From Xestospongia bergquistia (lineage: Eukaryota; Porifera; Demospongiae; Haplosclerida; Petrosiidae): a stretch of 64,000 bases of DNA. A program made the translations under genes and the position numbers. Of the stretch, positions 35,325 to 50,371 are shown piece by piece (position 1 is the first letter of the stretch; each line of letters opens with the position of its first letter). The DNA lies in the NCBI GenBank assembly GCA_963965975.1, contig OZ014418.1, positions 2,802,775 through 2,866,774 on the forward strand, written 5' to 3'. The notes beneath the pieces are model-generated. The model ran no database searches, was not told where the DNA came from, and was given only the letters and a program-made list of their open reading frames with translations.

Positions 35325-35830
35325 GATTCAATAATTGTTATAATTTAAAAGAGACCTTCTAAGAATTTGATGCCAATACAAATTTACTTGTGAATACTTC
35401 ATGTATATTCTAACTTTGAAAACCTCTATCCTTTGGTGTTTATGGTGTTTACCATTTAGATATTCTTTTAAAGTAGTAATAATTATCAGTAGTATGATAA
35501 TTGTCATGAGACATTTAGACAATATTATTAATAGTGGCAGTACATTTATATCATAACTGCTAATATGAGACTTGTGTACAAGCAGCAATACTTTGAAAGT
35601 GGTGTGGTACTTTGATGATGTCATTATATCAACTACTTACTGTAGGTAGTTATTCTATACAGTTAGGACATACACTGATAATATGGATATTATATGACTG
35701 TGCAGTTTTGTTAAATATTAGCACTAGTATGTCACCTATTAACATCATTATACACAAGTATAATTATATTACAGTAAGTTGTGTTAAAATGATATTATTC
35801 AAAAAATTGCTTATAATACTCAATTCCTAA
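35325..35830 (-). CDS. Possible single-pass membrane protein, last exon (copy 2)
   Basis: About 96% identical by eye to 33306-33800. The frame from 35624 to 35328 is 98 codons (starts MTSSKYHTTFKVLLLVHK, same hydrophobic segment and basic tail) and is open through what looks like an intron in copy 1. The 3' flank with AATAAA found after copy 1 is not present here, so the duplication boundary cuts the gene end. Confidence 0.35.
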
Positions 35831-36704
35831 AGTTACTTTTTAAGTCAACAATGTCAAAGGCACAAGATATCATTAATCCATGCTCCAATCATTCGTTCAA
35901 CTATTTTAATAATGTTTGTTTATCAGTCCATTTTCTATATATATATAATTCATTCTGTCATTAATGAATCATGTACTTATGAATTTATCCGTATAGCACT
36001 ATATATTCATCCATTTAGTAACACAGTACGTGATATCTACTGACATCATATGATATATAATATGGTCATGTATTATAACATTTAGACATATCATCAATGA
36101 TAGTATTGATATACCAGGATATGTTAGGTTATTATATTAAGTGCATTATTTCACAATTTTATATGCAAATGATTGTGGACAATTAACCATAAAATAACAA
36201 TTTTAAGTAAATATGTAGAAATTGTTGCTATTTAATTTCTTTTCAATGAGTCAGAAAAAATTAAAATTAACACTTTATTACACTTAATTAATATGAACGA
36301 CGTTAAAATTATTAAATAGGAAGTTAATTAAATCTTTGTAAGAGTTCCTTTTGTCTGAGGTTTCTCTTGTGTGTTAGAACAGAGCAAATAGGTAAGTATT
36401 AGTAATAATTTGTATTGATTTGTGGCAGATGTATAGGAAGATAACTGAAATCTGTACAGCCTAATATTACTGTCAATTCAAGCTAAGATTCAAGACATTA
36501 TTCTTAATATTGTGTACATATTATACACATCTGTATGTCCTCTTATTATAGTATATTATTGTGTTTACTGTGTTTTCTGTATTATCAGGTGATATCGTTA
36601 AGTGTGTCGTAGAGAAGTTTATAATTTAGTAAATTTACTCAGATGGTAATCCTATGTACTAAATCTGTCTAAGAAGTGTGAAGTTGTTCTCAATAAACTG
36701 CGCA
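35831..36704. other. 5' flank of the ANK-Roc-COR-death gene
   Basis: No coding sequence recognised. 36360-36395 contains a splice-like GTAAGT after AGCAAATAG, and 36588-36596 an ATCAG acceptor-like site, so a 5' UTR exon and intron may lie here. Confidence 0.3.
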
Positions 36705-39700
36705 ATGGATCAACAGCAATTAGTGAGTTAGCTACTAATAAACATTGTGTGTAGTAACAATCATTTCTATGCTATAAAATGGATTAAGTGGTTGAACAAA
36801 ATTAACAATCATTCAAGTTACATACAATAAGGTGCTGCAAAATTGTAAACGTGTCACTATTACCATTTCTAATTGTGCCAATAGTGGTCACATAGTTAAT
36901 AGTCAGAGAAATAAAAGTTATATCATTAGTTAGGCAAAATACTTTAAGGTTATTGCTATATGTATTATCTTGTAGCTTGCTGGGTAGAATGTATAAATTA
37001 TAAGGTTGTCACTGTATGTATTCCTTGGTAGCTTTCTTGTCTTATTATGTGTAAGGCTGTCAATATAAAGTTTAACAGAATATCTCTTTAAACTACACAT
37101 GCGCTCTCATAGAGGTCATGTCCATATACTTAGTACAATGTACTATATTAGTAGTTACTGTACTCTTGTTATAGTATGTCTTCTAAAATATATAGTATAT
37201 AGTATGTCTACTGTATTATAAAGTATGTTGTATATGATCCTATTTATGTGTAACATTACATTTATTAACTTTGATATCTTTGTTAGGATGAGTTACTGAT
37301 TAACTCTGCCTATAATGGACAACTACGTGAAATGAAACGAGCGTTACAACAAGGAGCAAATGTCAATGCTGAAAATAAGGTAGACACAATATAGTACTAT
37401 ACAGAGATGATATCATCTTATGATAAGAATATCTTGTCATTATCCACTTATCGTTATTATTTACATACATAATATGTAAGTGTTATAGTTATTATAATAA
37501 TAATCACAATATATCCTTTAAATCAGCCTAACATAAATTAATGTGTCTGTGTTACAAAGTTTATAAAGTTAAATCATGTAGTTGAAACATTTTATTTATT
37601 ACATTTTATAATTTTTTATATTATTTTATTGTAGATTTTACATGTACATAAAATATAAAGTTAATTTTGGTATTTGTCTTATATGTACAAAGTAGCTAGT
37701 TAAAATATTTACTACATAGATGTAGTATGATTATGACACTGTTTATATTATATTATATTATATTATATAATATGATATTGTAATACATGTTTATATTATA
37801 TCATGATCATACTATATGTATGTATTTATTCTGCTTTTAACAATAAGTAACCAACTGTATTCCTCATTTGTATTATGAGTACATGACATGTACATAACCA
37901 AATAGAAGACTTGTACTATCATATGAGATATGTTAATAAAATTAAAAGCAGCATAATATATTGAAAATGGTTTGCTTTATTAATAAGGGTTTAAATGTTC
38001 ATTAACTTCCACAAAGTCATCATTGGAATCAATATGGCAACTTTTTGTTAGAAACCTGGCAACTTTTTGATAGTCTGACCACTGTTGGTCATCGAGATTA
38101 CAATTCTGCATCTGTAAAAATTAAATTAGAGTATTAGATTGTTTTAATATTTAGTAATAAAGTACAACTTGTAGATTTGTTGTAATGTTTTGATGTGGTA
38201 TAAAAAATGTACTAAAATATTCTGTGATTGTTTATTTAATTGTTGGGGTGTGGTCAATTCTTTCAATTAGAGCCTTTTTAAAAGTGATAGTTGAGTTTTA
38301 GGTTGTTTTTGTAATTGCAATGATAATTTAATCCATATTGTAGTAATTTGTTTGTTTTATAAACATTCGAAGTTAGCAGCATTAGATTTTATAGACATTT
38401 GAAGTTAGCATTAGATTTTATAAACATTCGAAGTTAGCAGCATTAGACAATGACAATGCTCTGGTCATGACCAAATTTGGAACCTTGAAATAAAGAAATG
38501 TGAAATTATTAATATAATCAACTTACTATGTGTATAATTACGTATATTAACTTGCTATGAATATAATTACATATGTGATGTGTTTACTTAACCTTATAGT
38601 TGCCATCCTCCTTCCTCCTATTAGCTTCAGGACTATATTTATTGTTCACTGTGTGTACAGTCTATTTGTTGTCACTTCATATTAATTAGCTAATAATATG
38701 ATAACATTACTCATGAGACATAAATTAAATATTTTATGTCATATTTTACTTGTACACGTACAATTATTATATTACTAATATTATATCACTTATCATTATA
38801 GTCATATACATGTAAGTACACATGTATCAGTGTATGTGTGTATATAATGATTGTACTATTGATATATTGATGAATAATTATACCACCCATGATCATTACA
38901 TGTAGAACAACTGTACTAGTTTATGTCTGGCCTCACGTTATGGATACATAGATATTGTGCAATATCTATTGGATTGTAAAGCAGATCCTGATATTCCTAA
39001 TAAAGTAAGTGTAATATTATTATGTTGATATACAGTATAAAAACTCTATAAGCAACTTTATTTTGGAAAAACACACATAATGTGCTATAAAATTTCGAAA
39101 AACTGTTATGTATATGCAGTTGCTACGTAGCCATTTTATACAGGATCTTTACCAAATTTGTTATCCAAGTACAAAATAATTTGTACTCCTGAATAGGATG
39201 CATCCTGTACAAAACGGCTGCGTAGCAATAGCATATATGTAGCCATTCATTTGAAATTTATTAGCACAACGTGTGTGGTTTTTTCAAATTAAGTCACATA
39301 TATCAGACACCTTACAACCTTGTATTCATTGTATGTAAGTTTCTTCTTTACCTTTGCCAACAAAATTGCACATCTGCGTTACTGTACCATTACAATTAAT
39401 TTAGTTGCTACCAAACAATTTCCTAGTAAAAGTTTGTGTAACTTTCTAAAGTTTCATTGGCCAAATGAATTCTTTATTTATGTTTAATGAGATTGTCAGT
39501 GTTGAAAGCTGTTCTGTGTTTAAAAAAAAAGCAAATTCATGAGTCATTTCTGTGTGTCTTAATTTGTGTGTGTTTATAGTTTTAATAAATAACTTTCATT
39601 GCTATGTCTCCAGTACTTCATATTCTAAGTCATCTTCATCAAAATTATTATTACTGTATTAATGCTTTCTACTCCATTAAGAATGGCTCCACTGTAATAT

Positions 39701-42700
39701 AATGTGATTATAATAATGATTACTTTATTTGGTTTATTCTCTAGCAACACTTTATATAAGCACAATTTATATCTGTAATATTTTTATGTCAATCAGTTTT
39801 ATGACTAACTATTTACATATTATGCATTGATTTGTAAACACAAAACATAACTACTATATTTCCAATATACAATTATATATAGATTATGTACTATGGTATG
39901 TGGTACTATAGGTATAATAATATACCTGTTACATATTTAGATACTTTGTGTGACCACACCCATGGTAGTACATAAAATGTGACCTGATTTGCAAAAAGGG
40001 ACCACTTCTGTCAAAACATTTGTGACCTGATTTGTGGTAAAAAAACAATGTTAAAGAAATACTAAAAACAGTTTTGCATACATATAGAATAGTTATGCAT
40101 ATATAGCAACTGTATGTATACAAAACTGTTTTTTGAGATGTTTGAACAGGTGATTTTTCACAAATCAGGTCACATATGTTTTGACAGAAGTGGTCCCTTT
40201 TTGCAAATCAGATCACAAATGTACATGCTTTCTTGTTTATGATATGTTTACATGATATAAGAGGGTCCCTAACTGTACAAAGTAAAAAGTAATGGGTAGA
40301 AAGTACCCAAACTTTTGGGTCAAAACACCTGCAACTTAGGTAACCCATGTCTTTGGTTAAAATAACCCAATGAAAATTATAGTTAAAGCAACTGTCAAAT
40401 GTATTGGTGATTATAACCCACACCTATAGTTAAAGTAACATCTGACATAAGTAGTTGATGTAACAATTGCTATTACTTTAACTTCGTGCACTGTAATTAC
40501 TGTAACACTTAGTAGGTTTGATTCTAACATATGTTGTGGTTATCATAACTATCAAAATAGGTTGTTATAACTAATAATATTATTGTTAATGTAAATCATT
40601 GGTGGTGACATGCTTCTTTGTTTGGTTTCATCATATAATGTACTTTATCTTGATAGCCACACTGAAAAAAAACATGTTGTCATTTTAACAATAGTTACAT
40701 CAATATGATGTACGCCCAATTCAAAGTTGCTACAAGGCCAATACTAGTGTAACTCAATAAGCATGAAGCAAACTAGTTGCATCTACAACCACATTGCTTT
40801 TACACCCACTTTTCTATAGTAGTCGAATCATGGCTTTAATTAAAGCTATAAGTAGATACTATTTCAACTTAATTAAAATAGTTAGTCACGTTGAAACAGT
40901 ATCCACCTCTCCCTCATAATTTCAGTTATTGGATATTAACTACAAAGACTACTTTTGGCTTCTAGTTGGCTTTTCACATATTAAGTTAGATCAGTTTTTG
41001 GCTTTATGATAACTCAATATTGGGCTTACATCAACTTGATGAGATTCTGGTAACGAGGACAATTAAGGGTTGAAATGACAAAATTCTATTTTAAGTGCAT
41101 TTTTATAACTATGTCATTTCTGTTTCTTCACACCAGTCATTAATATCTGATTTATTTAATTACAATGTTTATCATGGTCATTTTTATATAAACTAACAGA
41201 TGGTTTGACTTATACTTATCTAAAACACTATGTTATGTAAACTAATATTGCTTTTTCACCCTTTTACCAATTTGTTTAATAACTAGATTACATTGTTATT
41301 TTGGTGTTAAACTAGTTATAGTAACAGTCAGTCAACATGGTAGCTTCAACCAACTAAGTTACATTAACCCATTTTAGTTAAAGTTACCCAGGAGTGTCAT
41401 TTCAATTACATGTAAGTTAATATAACCAATTTGTATTGTAGTTGATACAACCATTGCAGGTAGTTTTAACCTTATGTTTTTTGCTGTGTACTATGTAATT
41501 AACAGATCAGTACTACATTATGTATACACTATAACCTATCACCATCAGGAAATGTAAACATTAAAATATACAATTAATTATTATAAAACGATTACTATGA
41601 GCAATTACAAACTTATCTCAGAACCAACATCAAATGTCTATATAGAGAGAGGTAAATTCAAGTTAGTTTACTTTAATCAGATTATATAAATTTTAATTCA
41701 ACAGGTCTTTGTATAACAGTAAAGGCATAAATTCACCTATATTCTAGACAGACTTCCTCCAATTTTTTCCTCAATCAGAGCTAACGGATAGCACTGTTTA
41801 CTGTCTGTGATATTGATATTGTGTCTTTATATTAACTTTAAGAAATACAGAAAAGGCTTTTCTATTAAGGGGGTACAGGGTCAAAATTTATAACTAACAG
41901 TTTTATGTTATTATAAGGAGTTCTTGCCATCTGGTTCCCTTTTTATATTTTGTCAGACTTTTACTTCCTTACTTTAGCTGGAAAGTGACAGTACTTTTTT
42001 CTCATTAAAAGTGCTTATTATTTATTTACAAAGAACTTGATGACGCTTTAATTAATCATTTTAGTCACAATGATGATACTTTTGTAATTGTGATGTATGA
42101 ATAACGGAGGTTCACAGATGAAAACAGGCATCTCTTTCTTTTTCTGATTGAATACCAATCACAAAAATTAAAGAAAATGGCAGATTAGTAAAGCTGTTAT
42201 TATAAGGTAATTTTTTAAAAAAAACTTTATTTTAAATTAATAATTTGCAAGTATGAAACTTCAGATGTGTACAACACCATAATCTCTTAAATATTACGTA
42301 TGCTTTTTTCAGAGAAATGCATAACGAATAAAATATACTAAATTAATCATAAGTTTATGATAGTTCAAGAAAGACTTAAAAATCAATGAAGCGCTGTATG
42401 AAAAAAATCCAAATGTATTTTTTATGGTATTTGGAAACACTATAATTAATTTTTTTTTAAAAATTGCAAAATATGTTATAAAAATGATTTTATTACATTA
42501 TGAATCTTGCAGTATGTTATGATATTTCTGCAGATTTCTGGCAATTTGTATATCAGAAAAATATGAAAAAATGTGACCTGATTATCAAAAAGGATCCACT
42601 TCTGTCAAAACATTTGTGCCCTGATTTGTGAACAAACTACCATTAGAAATTAGAATTAGAAAAATCAATTTCAAGACTGTACTCCCTTAAATTTAGAGGG

Positions 42701-45700
42701 TTAATTCGATATAGTGTATTTAACTTCATAACGAAATATAAGAAGTCCACAATAGTAACTCAACTTTTAAATAAAGAATTAACCTTTTGAGCTGTTATGA
42801 AATGGCTTATTCCAAACATAAATTATATAATATTATATATAATCATTTAAATTCTTTAAGATATTATCATCCCCAGTTTTTAATTGACCAGTATCACAAG
42901 TAATGTACATGTTATGCACTTGAACAAGTACATAATGTTAAATATAGTAACATGTTACTTAAAATTAATGCGTATTATGTGCCTCTAATTACATTTTGTT
43001 CTGATAAATTGTAGTACCATTTACGTATTTATGGTCATATATGCATATTTATTCATATATATATATATAATTATATATATATATATATGTACTTACAATC
43101 TACAAATTAACTAGTGGCTTGGACAGAGAAAAGGTATAATAATAAACTAATCAGTGATGTTAATCACTTATATGAAATTAACACCTTGAAGCTATTTATT
43201 AAAAGACTCGTATGCATTTTAGTGTGTAGTTACTTATGTACCATTGGAGCACAGTTTTTTGATGAATTTATCAAGAGTTATATTGCTTCAGTGTTTTAAT
43301 GCATTAGGAACTAAATTTCAAATATATAGTAGTAGGAGAAATTGCCATTTGAATTTAAGTTAAGTGGTGAGAGAGATTCAAGCAAATTACTAGGTGAACA
43401 AGGACTATCAAGTGAATGCTTTGTCTGACTACAGCCTACAGCTACTTGGAATGGACAAGGCTACAATCAGTTCACAATACTAGGATTCTACATTGTAGGA
43501 TTAGTCTACATAGTAAAATACAGTTGATATGTCATTCAAGAGTGGACTTAAATGTTATGCTTGTTCTCAGCAAAGAGAGTATCAGATAGCAGTAGACTTT
43601 TAAACTAATCAAACAAAACAGAAACAACAGAAATTATAATGGAGTCATGTTTTCAGACATGTCTTTCTCTGTTTAATGTAAAGGGACGTACATAGATAAT
43701 ATAGAAATTGCTAAGAGACTCTAAATAACAGAGGGGACATATTGTGTTTGTTTTGTATTTCCAGTAAGCCAGTTTTAATGATAGGGCAAACCAACTTAAA
43801 GGAATGCAAACAGTTATCTTAATAATTCATGTAAAAAAAATCAGACTTCATATACTTGTTTATGCTCATTGGGTTTAAATTATTGTAAAATTAATATCAG
43901 TCCTGAATCTACCATTTTACTATAAATACAGTGTATACCAGACAGCAATGGTAAAGGATGAGAAGAAACTATTAATACATGTATGTAGAGTATAACTTGT
44001 AACATATTATTTCAAAGAGCACCATAAATTACCAAACACAATAACTTCGACAAAATAAAGAAATGTTGGCAGATGTAAGAGTAACAAAGAAATTGACAAA
44101 TGTGATTTTTTTAAGAGACACGGTTTATATATACTGGTAGATTTTTTTAATGGAATTTATAAAGTTGAAATACACCAATAAGATTACTTTATTCCTTCAT
44201 ATATTATTATGGTCATTAACTCAAAATTATGTAATTGTAATTACGTTTGACAAACATATAATTATTTTTCCTTGTAATTTTAGTACTCTGTTCATATTAT
44301 TGTTTTGTATTTTCATGTAATTATAGTGGGGTGAGACAGCACTACATATTTCATCAGGATTGGGTCATAAAATAGTGGTAGAAGTGCTTCTAAGACATCA
44401 GGCAAATATAAGTGCTGTCAATGAGGTAAGTATAGTTATTTGTATTAAGTGAGATAATATTAAATGTGATCTCACATAGTCCAATACTTATGAAAGAGTT
44501 ATATTGTTGAGCTTAATTTTAATGTATAGAGAGGATTTGTTCTCAGGTAATATTAAACGATTGAGTTAACATTCAACCAATCTGTTCATGGTCAATTAGG
44601 TTACATATAAGGCAGGATAAATATATAAATATATATGTATATGCTCTAATGCTTACGCTACATTAGTGTACTCAGTCAAATGTACTAATGTACTGTATTT
44701 TAATAATTATATTGTACCTTAGCCCACGCATTAAATTATTATTTATAAACACATGTTTTTTGAAGAGAGAAATTAGGATACAGACATCACGTGAAACAGA
44801 TAATTATTTCACTTAGACAGCAAGGATCAAATGCATATGAAATTGTACTATTTTATCCACAATTAATAATGAGTATATTCGTCAATGTCAATTAAAGTGT
44901 CAATGAGAGAGATTGAAATTGAACCATCAATACCTACAGAGTGTTTAATCTTTTAAGGACATACAAAAAGAGAAGAACAATGGAAAAAGTCAGGTTGTCC
45001 TAGTAAGTAGTTGAAAGATAGATGATGCTAAATGATAAACAATAGTTTTTCAACTTTATACAATGTTAAAAGTAAGGCTAAAATTTATCACTGTATATGG
45101 CTCTATGTTCAAAAATGAACTAGGATTGACTTTTTTAAAACCATGCTTATTCCAGGAGATGAGCATGCAATATCATTAAAGTGACCTCCTCTAAATTCAG
45201 CTACAAGACAAAAAAGGAAGCACTCTAGAGTTTGCAGTCTGTTCAAATTTCAAAATTCTGAAAAATGATGGGGTATACACACAATACGATGTTTAAGAAT
45301 GCATTTTATCTTATTGGGTATACATTCAATTAATGCATTATGGTAACGATTCTTCACACTACTTTGAAAATGACTTAATCTGCATCTTCTTGATAAAGGT
45401 TTATTTCACATATATATCAGTTTTAGTTTTTCAGTAGTTTTGTATTATCCAAGAAGTCTTTGTGACTTAATAAATGAATCTTGGCTGCTTTCATATAGTC
45501 TGTATGAGCAATAAGAATATATATATTTTTAATTTTTATTTTGGCATATTCCAAATGATAGCATTCTGTTGATGATAATTAGTCCTTTAATATAATATAA
45601 TATAGATTCAAAGGTGCATAATTTAAGGGTCTCTAATATATTCTGTAAAAAGGAAAGACTAGTTATACTTATTATGTATCATTAAATAACACAAATGGGA

Positions 45701-48700
45701 ATCTAATTGAACTATCTAGACAATGTCACATGGTGGATACATATGGACATACAATCATTAAAGTCATGTCTGTATTAAGTAGAGAAAAAGACATTGATGT
45801 TTGTGTAAAACAATATTTGAAGTAATCATGATAATTTATCATTATAAAATGTGCATTGTTTATATTGTCTTTGTTTATTTGTTGCTACAGAATGTCTGGA
45901 CTGCATTACATTCTGCAGCCTTCAATAATTACCCAGAAATAATCAAAGTATTGATTATTAGTGGTGCTGACATTACTGCTCTCAATAAGGTATAATAGGC
46001 AATTTTATCAAATAGTCAAAGATTATGAAAATTTAGCATTGTAAGATCTTTATCTGTTATTGTAGATACAAAAAAGCATTCTTTGTTATGATTTTTGAAA
46101 TTTTGTATACAGACCTACTATACTTTTCTAACAGTGAATCAATGAGGCTGCTCATCAATTTAATAGCTTTTAGACTACTTAAAGTACACTAAAAAATTTT
46201 AATAACCATGCAGTATATCTGCAATACTGTTAATGTTGATTAAACTTTTTGGGCTAGAATAAACCAAACTATTTGACATATTATAAATGCTGTGTTAAAA
46301 AAATATTATTCATTTCCAGTTATGTCTTAAGGCAAATATCTGCAGATGTATTTGTATACAATAGTTCTGTGTAAATATTCTAATTATACAATGATTTTTA
46401 GAATGGAAATACTGCATTGATGTTAGCATGTCAGAGGGGATTCCTCATTGTGGCTGACCTATTGTTAGAGCAAGGAGCAAATACATCTATAATTAATGAA
46501 GTGAGATAACATTTTTTGCTTACATTACCTATCAACTATTGTTATTAATCTTCTGGTTCTTTGATGCATTTGTTATTTGAGCACTTCAAATCCATAACAT
46601 TTATCTGTTTCTTTTCAATATCCACTAAAACTTGTGCTAATTTCTGTTTTAATTTGTAGCTGAACAGTCATTTGTTACATCCATTACATTCATTACGTTG
46701 TACATACACAAGTTACTTACCTTGCTTGGACAGATTGGATTGATAAGTGCTCTCTAACTATTATTGGGTCTTCCATAAGAGTTTAGTAATGCAGTATATC
46801 ATGACATATTGAGAATATACATTTAATATAGTATATACAGAAGTTCGAAGTGGTTCAACTGGTTCAAACCATTACAAATCAATCACTTGTATTGAATATA
46901 TACATTTAATGTAATATATACACAAGTTCAAGGTGGTTCGACTGGTTTGAACCATGGCAAAACAATCACTTATATTGCATACATACATTTAATATATACA
47001 GAAGTTCGAGGTGGTTCAACTGGTTCAAACCATTACAAATCAATCATTTGTATTGAATATATACATTTAATATAGTATATACACAAGTTTAAGGTGGTTC
47101 GACTGGTTTGAACTATTACAAATCAATCATTTGTATTAAGTGTATACGTTTGCAGTAATATGTACACAAGTTTGAGGTGGTTTGACTGATTTGAACCATA
47201 ACAAATCAATTACTTGTATTGCATACATACATTTAATGTTTTTTTTACAAAAGTTCAAAGTGGTTCAACTTGTTCATTACAATTCAATCATTTGTATTAA
47301 GTATATAAACCATACCTCTCTTAAGAGTTACAATTACGTTTTAATGCTACAGGATAGCTGGACTGCTTTGCATATTGCAGCCTTCAATAATCACCCAGAC
47401 CTTATTGAACTGTTAATTAATAATGGTGCTGACATCACTGTTGTTACTAAGGTATGAAAGACTTTTGTATCATTGTACCTAGTATTCAAACATTATCATT
47501 TCTATCCTAAGAAAACTATTTAGATATTGTTGTACAAGCAGTCTAAATTACCATAGATTGGGAAATGTTTGCATTACAAAAGTTTCATGTACAAAAAGGA
47601 GGCATGTAAAAAAGTTTTTTAACTTCTATATTTTGCAACTAGCAACACGTTGAGCATTATAGAAGAGTACAATAAGGATTATGTTATACAAAAAGTAGTA
47701 TATCAACTGTTTATATTGAAGCATTGGTTCTAATGATTAACATTATGGAATGACCATTTTTCCAGATTCATTCATTTTTATATTTAATGCTACAGGATGG
47801 CTGGACAGCATTACATTTTGCAGCCTACAATAATCACCCAAATGTCACTAAAGTGTTAATTGGTAATGGTGCTGACATTACTGTCGTTGATAAGGTACAA
47901 AAGACATTGTATGAATGTGTCAATTGTTCAAAACTATGAATTCTATGCTAAGAAACGAATTTAAGTATTGTTGTATATGCCATCAAAATTATTTGTTATG
48001 TTGTTTGTCATTATCTTAAATGTGAAATCAGACATTATACTTTAGTTATATACCTGAAAAGTGCAGTGTACCAGATCAACTTAATGTTTTGGTCATGCTT
48101 TAACACCAGATATGTTTAGTTGCACATGACCTGATGCTCAAAGTGTCATTTACACCTTAACGTTTTTTTTGCTTTGAATCTATTTTATGGAGTAACCACA
48201 TAAATATTTTGTAGCTAGAAGTGCAATAATACAAGTTTGTAATGCAAAGTTTTAGGAACTTGATACAATATGGCTGTGTACCAACTGTTTACATGAAAGC
48301 ATTGGCTATAATGATTTTGTCATCATGAAATCACCCATTTTTCTGTTTCGTTCATATATATTTACATACATGCACCTGATAGCAATCCATTATATTATAG
48401 TGTTTGACATTTAAGAGTAATAAATAAACTTAATTCACTAAAATTACTTCAAATGGAAACATGTGCCTATGAGTATAATTTATCTGACTGCGAACACTTT
48501 TTAAAAACTTCGAAAAATTATAATGCATCAATATATTGAGATATCAACGATCCTTTCTATATAACAATTGATTATTACTTAATGTTTAGTTTCTTGCTAA
48601 CCATGTTAGAATGATTAAATGTGGATACATTATTCTAAGACTGTTTTTGTCTATGTTTTAATATTATGAATGAAGTCAAAATAACAGACACACTGTCATG

Positions 48701-50305
48701 ATGGGATCCATGCACTTGGTTGGCAAAACAAAAGCAACATTGGTTAACTTAAGTATTAAAATAAGCACCTACTTACATAGTTTTATCAAAGAAGAAAAGA
48801 AATAAATGTAAGTCTATTATTTTATCATTAGTTATTTCAGAACTGAGTTTCATATAAATATGGCAAAAAGGAGGGAAGTATTATGTCTAGTACACTTTTT
48901 ATTAAATTCATTTGAACTGTGGTCTCAGGATCATTCACACTGATAATTGGCTCCTTGGCTCAATTTACTTGTAATCAACTATCCATTCTTAACAGAAAGC
49001 CTAAATATCTGTCGGAACATATCCACTACTGTTTCAAGCTAGTATCTTAATTGTGTTTGGCTAAGGAAGAAAGCCACTAATTTCAATTCTTCATTCATAA
49101 TGTTACCTTTTTCAAAAACTACCTTAGTCCGTCACAATGTGATATCACTCTACAAAATAATGTGTCCTTGGGAAGGAGCCTAGTATCTTTTTGTAGCCAA
49201 GATTATTTTGGTATTTAGGACTAAGCAAAGGAAATCTTAAAAATTGCAACCCTTGTTGTTCATATTATTGATTTTATATTCCAATACACAGCTCTTTTTT
49301 CCATCAAAATGCCTACAATTCTGGCATATATTTCACAATAAATTATAATATATTATGTTTAAACTTGAAAAATTAAGTTTTAAAGTTGAAACCTACTGTG
49401 TTTTTGTTACAATATGTCAATACTTGTTTCATTTTTAAACTAGCTAAGAAAACATTATGCCAAAACCATGATTTGAGTTTGACTTGTTTGATTGATGCCT
49501 TTACATAATTTTCTAATTGTGACAAGATATTTTTTAGAAAAACTTTAAATAAAGGTAACTTTAAGACTTCTACATTCAGTCAATCCTTTACTTGGACAAT
49601 GCACATGTGTCAACAAATTTTACTTTAGAATTAGTTATTATGATGTTAATTTGTCTATTTGAAGTAAATACGTAATTGAATGCAAGTGTGAGTCACTCAT
49701 TTGAGAGATTCTTAAGAAAACTAATTCCTGGTTAAAATATCATTACTACTTCACAACACAAAACTCACATTTATTTTCCATGACCTTATCCCTGGAATAT
49801 ATTGACTTTTCATTTCAGCCAAAGGAAAGAGAAGCAACAAAAGAGACACTAGCTGATTAATATGTAACACAACCTTTTTTAAGGAAAATATTTAGACAGT
49901 GACATCATAGACCCAAATATATATACACCTTTGTCCAAACATTTTCAAACACTGGTCATTAATCCATTAAAACACAACTATTTTCAGTATATTGCAACCA
50001 TGTGGTGCCCTACTCATGACATGAATGTGTCTATCACGTTTGTTCTACCTGATAACTGAAAACACACATTAATGTTGTCATAATTATTGCATGGAGTCCA
50101 CAGTTTTAAACATATGACTATATTCAAAAAACTTCTCCCTTCTCAAAATTTATCCTTGGGAATGTGAAGAATTAAAATAATTGCCACACCCTCTCATCCT
50201 ACATGAAAATGAAGACAGACTGTCATCTAACATAGTGTCATATTGCACTATGTATATGACTCTGGAATAAATTCTGCAGTTCTTTTTCAGTACTAATGTT
50301 GTAAA

Positions 50306-50371
<66 letters not shown>

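Noticed and set aside
46810-47300. GGTTCAAACC words as tRNA B-boxes, suggesting tRNA genes or SINEs
   Set aside because: No A-box at the right distance and no cloverleaf; kept only as a remark on the satellite.
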